A DNA stretch of 64,000 nucleotides from Melanocharis versteri (taxonomy: Eukaryota > Chordata > Aves > Passeriformes > Melanocharitidae): positions 1,002,454 to 1,066,453 of the forward strand of contig VZTG01000482.1 in NCBI GenBank assembly GCA_013397845.1. The letters run 5' to 3'. A program made the translations under genes and the position numbers. The notes below the pieces were generated by a model. The model saw only the letters and a program-made list of their open reading frames with translations. It ran no database searches and had not been told where the DNA came from. Within the stretch, counting starts at the first letter, position 1; the number at the start of each line of letters is the position of its first letter. This document shows, one piece after another, positions 48,581 through 60,700 of this stretch.

Positions 48581-51500
48581 TTCGTTGCCCTGCTGTACAA
48601 CCTAGCAACACATTTTATCTGACAGTAAGGAGTATTTGGATATGGGGCTGTTTCTCTAGAATAATAATGGTCAGCTGCTGTTAAAACTTGTAACAGGACT
48701 GTCTGTGTCACATAATCTGCACGATTTTATTGTGAGACGCTCATTATTTCTGACCTTTTAATATGGCTTTGCAAATCAGACACTGTTAAATTTTAAAAAT
48801 GCCTATCTAAAAATCCCTCCTGGTTATCTACATTTATGCTGCAGATGGGTGCATAGCATGTATATTTTTCCCTCTGTCATATAAAGGAGCTTTTATTTTT
48901 TCAGGAATTTCTTTCAAAGCTGTGCATGTAGATGCAGACTAGGATTGCTTTCAAAATTAGCTAAAATGAGTGTCATTGTGCTGAGTTATATTTAGTATTG
49001 ATGAATTCTTTCACTGGCAAACAAGTAGGACCTGTCACAAATGTCTGCAGAAATGTTCACTACTCTTTTCTGAAGACAATTGAATGTCAGAAACTCTGCA
49101 AATGTTTTTCTACTCTTTTCAGTAACTTTTTCTGTTCTTGGTGGAGTGCTACAGAGGAATGGTTTGTATAGCTCCTTTCTCTATGTTCCTCCAGCTACTG
49201 GCAGTACAAACCATTTTTTATTGGTTGCAGATATTTACACCTTTGCACAATATCACTAGAGCTACAGAGCTGTTAAATACTCCACAGAAAATTCTCTTTT
49301 GCTGCAAGTTATTCTCCAACTGTTTTTAGGGCATTGGCGTTCAGGACATTGAGGTGATGTTTGAGGGATTTCCAGCATTCTTATGCAATTCTCAGGTCAG
49401 ATGTCTAATATTTAATTTAGAAGTGTTATATAAACATATACATTGAAGCTGGGTATTCTGGAAAAGGAGTCTTAATATCAGCCTAATATTAATTTTCTTC
49501 CATACCAGGATTTTCTCTCAGACATTAGCTCTCTGTTAATCTGTGTCTTTACTGGAGCCTCTTTATCTTACGAAGTACAGCATGCAGTTAAGTTCTTGTA
49601 GAGTAGTATCTTGAATAAGAAATTGTAAAGACTATTTAGGATGTTTAGAATTCTACCCTGAAGAGAAGATGGACCATTCCATTCCATGATATCAGTACTC
49701 ATGAACTGAGTGATGATTAAATGAAAGCCCCCAAACCCTTTTATTCTTCCTTTCAGTGTTTCATTTCCAGGAAGAAAATAGTTACATGAACTCTAGTTAA
49801 AATTAAATTCTTAATTCACAAACTGAGGCTTCTAAATTGCATAGAAAAGGCTTTCTAAAACCTTTCCACAGGACCCCAGTGCACAGGCAGTTACATCAGC
49901 CAGCTCACGGTGAGACCAAGCTCCTTGCAACCAGAACCATACTCACAGAAGTAATTATTTAGTCTGATTCCGATAAGAGAAAGTTAAATGTAAGTGTTGT
50001 ACCTAGCTAGTGAATGGTGCAGCAGCCTGAATTTTCTAATGGTGAGCTCTCAGAGCTGTGGCTGGGGAGAAAAAAAAATAGAGGAAAAGGAGAAAGTTTA
50101 AACTTGTTCTGAGGTTTCCAACCCTTCCTTTTTCATCTGTCACTTGCTTCTTTCAGCCATGACTACCTGAAATAGTGGAAACCTCAGTGGTTCCTCTAGA
50201 TTTTTCTTCTGTTTTGAAGAATAACATCCTTATCAGTATCTCCAGGTTAAAGGAGGAGCAGAAGTAAAATATCAAAATCCAAATGTGCTGTTCACACTTG
50301 TTTCATGCATTAAACATTAAAATTAAAAAATTGTTCAACTTAAAAAAAATCAACTCAAAATCTAATCCATTTTTAGGCATGGCCACTGAGAAATTTGCTT
50401 TCCTTTGAATAGCTTTTGGATATTAATATCTTATATTTAATAAATGTATTTATTAATACTTATATTTAATGCATATATTTCATTACATAAAGCTCTGGTT
50501 GGAGATGTGGAAAGCTGATGGACCCTATTATTTTTTTTAAACAGTGCGAACAATGTTGAATTTTATCAATACCTTGCGAGACCCAACCTTTACCAGGCAG
50601 AGATAAAGGATATATTTCCCCATCAAAGTAATCAGCCTCTAAAATTACTGGCTTTGAAAAAGCCAATGATTTTAAGGGAAGTTCTTTAATAATGCACAGA
50701 TAATATATTGAGGATACTGTTTTTACATGGGAATGGCTGGAGACACTATTAAATGTTAGAACATTTTCTCCTGTACTGCATTTGCTTTGAGCCCTTTTTG
50801 TCTTTTTCTTTGTGTTTTCATGGAAACCAGTAGATGCGAGATCAGGTCCGTAGAAAAGATCTCTGGTAATAGGAGGGAGCTTTTTCTACCTCTTTGAATT
50901 CTGAAATACAGGACATACCGACCGTTGGGAAGTGTCAGCTAAATTAGAACAGAACAGCATAACAGAAATCTGCTAAGCCATCTAAATTAATTAATTAGTT
51001 AAAATTGAACTTGTCAGTTTATATATGTCCCTGCATAAGGCCTGAAAATCTCTGAAATATATAAGTTTATTCTTAGCAATTCTCTCATTCCTCTGGCAGA
51101 ATTAAGCCCTATAGAAGTTCAGCAATAATATAATTAATATGTTAATCTGAAGGTTTAAGAAATAAACAAGAAGTTTATCTAGCTAAGAAGAATAAATTAT
51201 TCTTGAAGCAGGAAGCAGATGGGCACTTGATTAGGTTTAACAGAACATCTTATTTCCATGGACTTCAACAAACTGCAGCAAATTAGGCTTTGAGTAAATG
51301 AGGTGTCCAAAAGCCAGTAAAGAGAGTGTTACTAAGTTTGTTCCTATTTTTAGAGGAGGACATGGGAAAATGTCAGTAAAACAATAAAAGATGTAATTAA
51401 ATAAACACTATTTTTCTATCTGTGTGGCAAAAGCAAAGGCAGGCAGATGGGAGAAGAGAGGTACACCAATTAAAAAGCTGAGCTCATATCCATGAGTAAT

Positions 51501-53395
51501 AGTGCATTTACACAATGCTTGCATTACCCATTGTCCATCTGTAAAGCAGTAAATGTTCACTACCAAAAGATATTGAGATCTTAACTGTTTTAGGGGCATA
51601 CCAAAACATTATGGGCTCAATGGATGGAAAATCCCAGGGAATAAAGATTTAATGAACTAGCTGATTTTGGTAAAAGGGTGCTTGAGATTGTACAGTAAAA
51701 TTTGAAATAAACATCCTTCCTTTTGTATTCATAAATTGTAAAAATTGAACTAAAGCTGGTAAAGATATGATTTAACCTGAGTATTGGAAAGTGACTAGAA
51801 AATAAAGGGTACTGCAAAGATTTTAAATGCAGTGCATGATTCCCAGTGGTCTTAACCATGCTTAAGTTTCTATACATTGGAAATGTGGTATCACTGGGGA
51901 TGCGATTGGCAATAAAACCAATGTTTCATCAGGTGTTTGAGGGAGGTTATAATAACATGGTATCAGAAATTGCCTTTCAATTGCTGGCTGACTGGGGATA
52001 GATTTTCACTCCACGTGGCTCAAATATTATGAAGAAAATGGAGACTGACCATAATTCTCTTCTGAATCCTCCTGACACAACATGCCCTTCAGGGACTATG
52101 GAGAGCATACAGCTTTGCTTTCCAAAACCGCTCCTTTATGCACACACTCTGATCTGACTCTGTAACCAAACAGCAGAAGACAGTTTGAATATGTAAAATT
52201 CCAGTGAGAGCTGAATGATAGCCTCACCTTCTGGATTTTGTCTCCAGCCATTGGAGATGGAAAGCAGTCTTTTATTGGGAAGCTTCTATGGAGTCCAATA
52301 AAACCTGCATAAAATTTTAAGCTGTAACAATTCCAATTTCCTGTCACTGGCAGATTGATGAAGATAATTTTTCATTCTTTTGCAGGTATCTTACTTAAAT
52401 TCTTCCTGAACACCTGTATAAAAATGCTCTAAAAAAAATCAGATACCATTATTTTTGTAGAAAAACTAGTAGAAAATACAGGTAAAACTAATTTCTCATG
52501 CAAAATCTCAAGTATTTAATTATTTAGAGCTCAAGTCTAAGTACTACCGAGTACTGGAAGTGAGAACAGTGTTTGGCCAGGATTTCAGTGAAATCTGAAA
52601 AACTGCGGTTTCGAGGATTAAAATGTAGTGCCTTTAAAATTTATTATGAAGTTCTCCAATTTATCTTACTCTTCCCTCTTCACCTTTCTCTGTCCCTCAG
52701 AAGAGTACTTAAACTTCCCTGCCTACATTCAGATAGGATTTTTTTTCTGATCTGGCTGAGTATGCCCATGGAGAAGTACCTTACAGAGTGAATTGTGTAC
52801 TTTTGTCTGGGTATAATGTGCCTGTACAGTACCAGAGCTAAAAAAGGAACTGGGGAGTAGATGTCTTTCATATTGTTTGTCTTTAGTGGGAGTTAGTATG
52901 AGGGTTTGAATGTCACAGTGACTTTTCCCAAAATTTGCAGTAAGAGATCTCAGAAAACAAGCCTTTCTTTTTTATTATTATTTCTAGAATTATTTAATTG
53001 CTGTTGTTGGATTTTTCTTTCGTTTTTCGGTGCTTTATTGCTAAAGCTTAGGAGAAAAACACACCCCTCGAAGTGGAAATGACCAGGCTTCTATTTAAGT
53101 GCTTTAGACCATATTTCTCATGTCATCGTCTTTATTATCACAATTCTTCCAGACATGTAATGGACAGTTGAACTTTCTATTAGCATATAATTTGTAGCAT
53201 TATTAAAAGAGTTCTTAGAAGATCAGTAGTAGGAAATTAATCTTACTCATATGGTACAGTGAAGTTCAAAAATTTCTTGCCTTTAGAGGATTCTTAAAAT
53301 TATTCTTTTGATTAAATCACTATTTCAAGAGTGAACTTGAAGAAAGTGAAATGGGAAAATGCAAGTTTGCTCTACTATTGATTTGTGATAAATAT

Positions 53396-53440
53396 TTGTA
53401 GAAAGCAAAGGTGGTTGGGTTGAAAAGGACAATAAAGACC
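53396..53440 (-). repeat. possible decayed CR1 3'-tail stub
   Basis: GGTTGGGTTGAAAAGGACAA followed by TAAAGACCTGG resembles the reverse complement of the CR1 tail (GGTTTGGGTTGGAAAGGACC, then TTAAAGATCATCTAG). It is preceded by TTTGTAGAAAGCAAAGG, where CATAGAATCATAGAATGG is expected. The similarity stops at about 45 bases, and the GC-rich patch beyond does not continue as CR1. If real, this is a very short, old, minus-oriented copy. Confidence 0.35.
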
Positions 53441-53459
53441 TGGTATTTGCTAGAACAGT

Positions 53460-53745
53460 TTCTTCACACTGGTGACTGAGGTGCTGGGATTTATTCCATA
53501 ACCCTTCACACAAATGAGGAAATGGTCCATGTGGCCTATTAGAAGTAATCCCAGAGCCTGGCAGGGATTTACTGAGTCCTGCCATGGCCAGTGCAGACCC
53601 TCCCCAGCACAGAGCTCTTGCTCTGTCCCAGTGGGAGCTGGAGCAAGGGGCCGCAGCAGGAAAGGGATTGGTGCTGAGCACCCCAGGTTCTGCAGCAAGC
53701 AGGGCTTTGGTAATCCAGAGCCAGCACTCTTTGGCACACACTGCA
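53460..53745. other. GC-rich patch of unknown origin, open on both strands
   Basis: The most extended GC-rich patch in the window. It carries the longest frame (138 codons, 53325-53741, minus), a second minus frame (109 codons, 53450-53779) and a plus frame of 117 codons (53514-53867). All three overlap, which points to scarcity of stop codons rather than coding. The translations are rich in Ser, Pro, Ala and Leu with no known domain. Candidates are an unrecognised mobile element, a non-coding transcript exon or a regulatory patch. Confidence 0.4.
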
Positions 53746-56700
53746 ATCTCAGTGTTGAAATCTGTTGCAAAGCAAACAACTTAATCTTTGAAACTTTCTC
53801 TGATATCCTGAGGCCAGTGCTTCACTATTCTGTCACTTTTCAAATTGATCTAAGTTTTCACAACTAAGATGGACTAAATGCCTTCCCTTCATTTTGCTGT
53901 CAGTCCTTCTTATTTTTAAAATGTTCATTTAGCTCTCTGAGTTTTTCCTATTCATTTTTGCCTCCATATTCTGTCAAATTTCTGTTTACTGCCTAATATC
54001 TCCTCCAAATACAGTGCAAGCTGGATGGAAATTTCCATTAATTTCTTTAAATGCTGGGAAACTATTTGCAAGATCCAAATTGTTTTGTATTCTTTTCTCA
54101 ACTTTCATGAAGTGAATTTATGTTCAGCGTAAGTAGTGAAGTTCCAAGTGAAAGGAGCTCTGTGGAAATTTTGCGATGTGGTAACACCTTCATTCCTCAT
54201 GCAACCATTCATGAACCTCTGTTTGAAAGCAGTAAATGAAACACCTCTAAATCAATGACTAGCGATTCACAGATTTTAAGATGCCGTTAGGGTTTTTTAA
54301 GCAACTCTTTCTGGTGATTAGTAGAAGAAAAACTTGGCAAAACAGAATTAATCCCTGGTCCTCATTCATGTCAATCCGAAATGGACTGGTTCACTTTCAA
54401 TCAGTGCTAAAATAAATTATTCCATCTTCCAAAGAAATTATTCAGAGCCTCATCATGCAGCCCTGAACACCCTAGACAGCTTCAGGAGAATGATGGCTTT
54501 CTGTTTGTTTCCCTATAGAAATAGGAAATGACTGATTTGTACAAGAGGGGTCCTCTGTGTGTCCCATGCTGCTTTTCAGCACTCAGAGGTTTGGGGTACT
54601 ATGCATACTGTAAAAGGTGATGTGTCTGGCACTAACTTAGTTTTCAAAATGAGCTTCTATCTCCCAGGGAAAGGAAGCATTTGAAAGCTCCAAAAGCAGT
54701 TGTTTTCATTAAAGTGAGATCTGTGGATGGCCCAGGGCTGTGAGCTCCGTGTGGATTTTGAGGTCCTGTTTTCACTATAATACTGTATTGTATTCTTTTG
54801 ATTCTTAAGCCATAGTCCTGAATTTCAAGACAAGTTTGTCATTAACTAAAATAAACTTTTTTGTGATAATCCTAACAATATATTAGGGTAAATTGAAATT
54901 AAGAGGTAGAAGTGAAAAAGCTTACTGTTCCCCTTCCTTCGCTCCCTAGCCAGAGAGAGGAGGGAGAAGATGCAGGGATCCCAGGGGCATCAGAGGTGCC
55001 TGGTTCCTCTGAAAGGGCTCTTTTCCTGATGGTTACTGTGATAGATTTCCATGGTGCAAGGGAGCAACCAGAAGCCATCAGTAATCTATAGGCAGCATTG
55101 ACATGGGTAGTGTGGAGGAAGCTTTTTGTCACTGCTTAGGAGAAGAGTTTTGATATATGGCACAGGTTATGTTTGTGGTGCAGTGCTGGGACTGGGGCTC
55201 TCGCTCTGATTCCTGACCTGCAAATTCGAATGAAAACTGAAACAGGAAAAAATGATGTTTGCCATTGTGTGGTTATTTTATGCTTGGATTAGTGTTAATT
55301 TTCACATTTCTGCTAGGGATGCACTATTTGCCTTTTCTTACCAGGTCTTTTTCTTCCTGCATAAAGGCTTCTCTAATGAACTAGGTTTTGCAGTGTGTAA
55401 GGGTAGAGAGATAACATTGTTCACTAAATTAATGGACCTCTGGTTGAGGATTGGTGAAATTGCCAAGCTTTGCAGGCAGTTAATTTAAAGTTTCAAGATT
55501 TTTGATTAGGACAGAAAATTTTGAGCTTTCCGTTGTGTTGAAATAATCTGACTCCAAAATACATGTGTTTTGCAGGTGAAATGATGAGCCAGAGCACCTC
55601 ATTGCTTATGCCACTTGCTTTATCTAAAGGTCTTACCCATTTTCAGTGTAAGTAGGGTCTTTCATAAACTGAACAACAGCTTAACTTACTAGTGGATATA
55701 CAAAAATACATTTTTGTAACCATATAGCAAGGAATAGAGATTTATGGAAGAGTTGACAATCTGTGAATCAGTTCAAATAACATCAGAGCTAAAAAAAAAA
55801 TTAGTGATGCAATTTTTTTAAATTTTATGCTTTGCCCCTAGTTCTGGGCCTACTGCATCCTCAGGAAGGATAAACATGTCTTTAAATTCTTATTAATTGT
55901 CTGTTTCTTGAGATTTCTATATTTTTTTCTTTAATCCTTTAGCAATTAGATTTGCGCTTAGTCTGCTCTACTGAGTAAACTTCCATATAGGTCAAATCAT
56001 CAGTGAAGTAAGAAGGAGGAAGGGTTTTCAGCTACATCAAAAAAAGAATCCTCCTGGGTTTCTTTTGACCTTTCTCAAGTCTTACCTGCATGCATTTATT
56101 CTGAACTTCCAGAACTGTACCTTTCAACTGTATCCACCACCTTGCAAAGATTTGATCCCATGGTTTTATTGTTTTTCTGTGGCTTTCCTGTGGAGAGGAA
56201 AACATTTTCAAGTTTATTTTGGGAGGTTGTTGCACCCAGGAAGAAGCTGAATTGGAGGATGTTTAATTACTGCAGCACTATACCTTTTCTCCACATCATT
56301 TTTAACTAAGGCTGGTGCTTTAACCAGAACCTTTTTTTCTTGTGACTCTACTTGGCTGTTCCTTGAACATATATAAAATGCAAGTCTAAAATTTCAATAT
56401 CAGCATCTTTCTCTAGTTCATTTAACCTAATTACCCTAATCATGGGATAACTGATGTTTCATTTTAAATGTTTTCAGTCTCTGTAGGCTTTTTGATTTCT
56501 TCCACAATGTCATATTTACTGTCCTCCTTGGGAGAGGAGTGATATGCTTCCAGACGTATATTCTTTTCTCAAACTGGGACTTTAATCCATCAAAATTCCA
56601 GGTTTATATATAGACATTTAGTTAATTAATCTAATCTGATTTTGATTAATTAACGTATCAGTATTATGGATTTAACTGCGGTGTTTATTAACCAGTTTGT

Positions 56701-57449
56701 AAACTGTGAATCATTTTAGTCACCTTTCTACAGCCTGAGTGTAATCTGAATGTATCTCCTGGTTTGACCAGTGGGAATTAACATACAGACAACTACAAGT
56801 CTCAGGGCTTTTCCCTCAAAAGTTTATTGGACACATCAAATAATCACAATTTCTAAAGAAGAAAATAATGTTTATATGATTCTTGCGGTAGGGAAACAAC
56901 AAAATCTAACATTTTGGTTATGGCCAACTTGTGATATCTGTCACCTGCTGTTGTAATTTATATAGAGCCATATTTGCAATTTTCTCTCTAACACAAAGAG
57001 CATTCTCACAACATTAATATGTATCTAGGAAATTAAGAATTTGTTTAAAATAAAGCTGCAAGAACTTGAAAATCTTACCTGCCAAGGGAAGCATTTTTTC
57101 TTTTAGAAACAAACCATACCCCCATGTTCTGAGCTCAAATTGCTGGAAAGAACTAAAGCTAGCAGAGAAAGCTGACAGAAAAAGGAATGACATTTTAAAT
57201 TTCATTTAAAAGAAATATATTTTTTTTCCTTGACTGGACTAGTCTCAGATTTAAAAAAAATTACTTCTACAGCAAATCCATAGATATTTGCAGTGCTGAG
57301 ACTTCCTTTCCAGCAAAAGCAAGCTATTAGTTCTTGTGTACGCTTGGCCAGAGGGATTATTTCCCATTCAAGGTGGGCTCTCCAGTGAGCAGCTTGCTGC
57401 TACTTGGTTTTAAACTTATCGGGTCATTAATGTATCAAAGCAGAGCTAG
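53746..57449. other. non-coding interval, mostly unique sequence
   Basis: No recognised gene. About 54940-55070 is moderately GC-rich with a purine-rich AGAGAGGAGGGAGAAGATGC. An A11 run lies near 55790. The inverted repeat at 56621 is listed separately. Frames are under 80 codons. Confidence 0.6.
56621..56654. repeat. perfect inverted repeat, 11-bp arms, homeodomain-type sequence
   Basis: GTTAATTAATC (56621-56631) is the exact reverse complement of GATTAATTAAC (56644-56654), with a 12-base spacer. The arms contain TTAATTAA and GTTAAT half-sites, which resemble HNF1-type and other homeodomain sites. Such paired sites can bind dimers, but AT-rich DNA also yields palindromes easily. A function is not shown. 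Confidence 0.5.
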
Positions 57450-57713
57450 AACATGAGTTTACAACCTCTTTCTGCTCCCGGGGAGTGCATAAAGTGGCCA
57501 CAGCAGCACTTGTTAGCCATGAACGAGCTGCTGAGCCCGGTCAGGCCAGAGCAAGATGTGGGGACTGCTCCAGGGACCCGTGTGAGAACAAACACGGCTC
57601 CACAGCAGTCTGCAGCAGCATTTGGAGCTGCCTTAACCTCACCTGAGGGCAAGGAATGACAAATCAGTCAGAGGAACTTGGGCTGGGATTGGTGCTGGGA
57701 TATCTCATGTTTA
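57450..57713. other. GC-rich patch ending in a donor-like site
   Basis: A G+C-rich stretch with several CpGs (for example CCCGGTCAGG near 57536) in AT-rich flanks. Opposing 68-codon frames cover nearly the same bases (57446-57659), so neither is convincing. It is followed by TTTAG|GTGAGT at 57714, a strong donor-like sequence on the plus strand. It could be a first or internal exon of an unannotated transcript, or a decayed repeat. Confidence 0.35.
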
Positions 57714-60700
57714 GGTGAGTTCATGTGATTTCACAGCTTTGAGAACTCCTAAAGTGGAGTGATTTCTAGGGGTTTTTTAGCTTCATATGTCCTTTAATTG
57801 TTGCACTGACATAAATCTTGAAAAATTTGACAGTACTGTGGAAGTCAACAGAGGGAAAGCTTTATATATTCCCTTATGTTTCTGAAAAGTACAAGATTAA
57901 ACAAAAGAACCATTTAATCCCATAGTATTTATGAGAGAAGTGCTCTGAGGTTCAGTGAGATATCATTTTAGGTCAGAAATAATTTATAGTCTCTGGAAGG
58001 GGCCATTTTTTCTAGTAAAAAGGCAAGAGATTGGGTGGCTGAATGAATTTTTAGACGAAAGTCTTTTGGGGACCTAACCCTTTGTGGTTAGCATGAGAAA
58101 GAATCAAAGGGGATGAGGGAACAAAACCTGTCAGAGTTCATATGAATTTTTCAGAACTAGATATATTAAAGGTCAACTTTCGTTCGGAATAAAATTGTTG
58201 AATTTAGGTTTTACATATTTGTTTTTCATGGGATCTTTTTGGGGTGTCTGCATCAATTTCTTCCTGTGCCTGTGCTTGGCTAGAGCTAGTTTAGGCGATC
58301 GGGGCAAGCAATCCAGCTCAACAGAAACTCTGCTACAGCAGCTCCCACAGTAAGATAAGCAGTGATAAAAGCAGTTTTGATATCTTTAATATATTGGACT
58401 GTAAATTGCATCCTAACCAGCAAAACCATCCTTTTTCAAGGTATCTTGTTCCCTTTAATTAGTCAGACCACCCAGTTTCTCAAAAACTCAAATGAAAAAC
58501 AAACAAATAATAATTTTAGACTTGAAATGCTCGAGGTGAGGGTTGTATTTTGTTTATAGCCTTCCTCTCATCTCTCACTGGGCTTCATCTGAAATTTGTG
58601 ATGTACACAAAAATTAAGTTTTAAGCCATGATAAAAATAGATCTTAATCACCCTGAGATTTGAACTGAAAGCTGATGACATGTTTTGTATTTCTCTGTCA
58701 TTATTATCAGTCTTCTTATTTAATAAGAACAAGAGAGAAATAATCTTCTTTCTAGCTGCCTAAATATTTGCTGTATTAGCCAGCAAAATAGCCAACACAC
58801 ATTTATGCAACACAAATGTTTTTTTCCATAAAATCATATGTTGCTATGTGTACCTGAGCCCAGTATTTCTTTAAAGTGTGTATTGCGTATTTGGGAAAAC
58901 CTTTCTGTTTCAATTCCTTTTTCATTTATAACTGGAAGCAAAGTAAACTGCAGCATCAAATTTACCTTGTTTCAGGAATGATATTGTTCCTTTATTTTAA
59001 AAGTCATCATCATGCAACCTGGCCATGTGACTGATATTTAATTATGTCTTTGAGTAGTGAGTGTTTTGCATAATACTATGAATAAAGATACAATTTGTAA
59101 TCTATTTCTTAGATCTGTATTGTGTGTGCTTGTTATAAACTATTAAGTCATAGTTACACCCCCTTACAAGAAACTGAGTCATACCAGGATATTTTTGATT
59201 GACTGAGAGCAATTTCTCTTGTACATTGCCACTACAAATTACAGTATTTACAGTAGCTACAATTAATATTCCCTAAATTTGGGGCAAGGTACAACTGAAA
59301 TACAAAACTAGTAAAACCAAAGTGCTGATACGTAGTTTATATTCAGTCTTATTTTCTTAAAGGAAGCGAAGTGGCACAGGAGTAGTACTGCAGTGTATAA
59401 ATGGGCTCTGTACTTCTTTAGGGATGTACAGCCATCTTTACAACTTCTAAATCCCTTATAGTGGCATTTTAGAAATTTAATTAGCTTCTTTAGCATCCTG
59501 TTCTTTTCACACCTAAGGTGCAAGGACACTTGACAGTATTTTAAGCTTCATAGCTGCAGGTAATGCTACATCGGGCTAAAGCCATTGTTCAAAATGCTAC
59601 AGACACCACAGAAAATAACTGCTACTTACAAGCAGAGGTTTTTTTGGCTTTGACTTCAATTTTTTTTTTTAACAGCAAAGACATCCATGTTATCCATTCA
59701 AAGTCCATTCACCATGGGAAATGAAAGATACAGCCATATCTGTAGTTTGTCTTAAGGAAATAATTCAGTATTGATCTCTTCTAAAGCATCACGTATGGTA
59801 TATTCAGTGGGATTTTGCAAAAGAAAACAAAAAGTTTAGAAAATATTTCTACAGATACAGAAACAATGCTAAAGCTCTTAACTTAGAGTATGTATATGGC
59901 CTTGCTTTTCTCTTTGTCCTTTTTACGAACTAGAAATTGTTCACCATTAGAGCATTTTCAAATAGGTCTAAAGTAGAGATTTTTTGTTCTGTTTTATTAG
60001 TCTACCACTTTTTGTTCTCCTGATGGTGGTACTGCCCCGCTGGAGACATTTTGACCATACAATTAAATTTTTTCTCAAACCTTTACTGGAATTAATTATT
60101 ACAAGTTTACAAAGCCTGGCTTACACCATGGTATGCACTGGACAAGAAAATGACAAAGTGCCTTTTTGTGTTCAGCTGGGCAGAATTGTTTCTATCAGGA
60201 CACAAAAGATCATACTCTAACAACTTTTGCTTTTAGCTGAAGAAGTTAGGTTTTCCAGGTAGAAAAATAAAATATTGAATTAAATGTAGGCTGCAAGTGA
60301 CAGGCTAGATGTACAGAGTGTTGATTTAAGAAACTGCATAACCATAAAACCAAAATCCTAGAAACTGCTGTATTAAACCTGAAGAATAGTAAGATTGAGC
60401 ATTTTGATGTGAGCTGGTTTGGACAGCTATTCATTATTCATTGTAACCTACTCTCCTAACTACAACTTCTGCCTCTAAGTATGGAGAAACTTCACATAAA
60501 ACAAATAGATTTTTCAAAATATTGCTCACAGCTCAAGTGAACTCACACAATGCAAGTTCCACAGCAAGGGATGGAGAGCTCAGTGAGCTGTCAGCCATCG
60601 TCATTCTCAATTCTGCAAAAGGAAGCAGTAGGATGGAGAGGTCCAAGGTTAAGTGTGTGGTAGGCTAAGCAATGAAAGAAAACGATGTAACATTCTTTCT

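Larger units (their letters stand above)
41231..53390. other. non-coding interval with T-rich tracts
   Basis: No recognised gene. Besides the listed tracts, T-rich runs lie near 44071, 47189, 48303 and 48553. A 38-base stretch at 49872-49909 has AG and GTGAGA at its edges, but it is too short and its acceptor too weak to call. Overlapping minus-strand frames near 45217-45584 and frames on both strands near 45980-46271 are unrecognised. Around 47206-47255 a short open stretch follows a T-rich tract; I take it as chance. The rest is unique AT-rich DNA. Confidence 0.6.

Noticed and set aside
49872..49909. 38-base open stretch between CACAG and GTGAGA
   Set aside because: The acceptor has a poor pyrimidine tract and the stretch is too short to judge by sequence alone.
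53325..53741. Longest open frame, 138 codons on the minus strand
   Set aside because: It overlaps open frames on the other strand in GC-rich DNA and resembles no protein family. Such frames are expected where stops are scarce.
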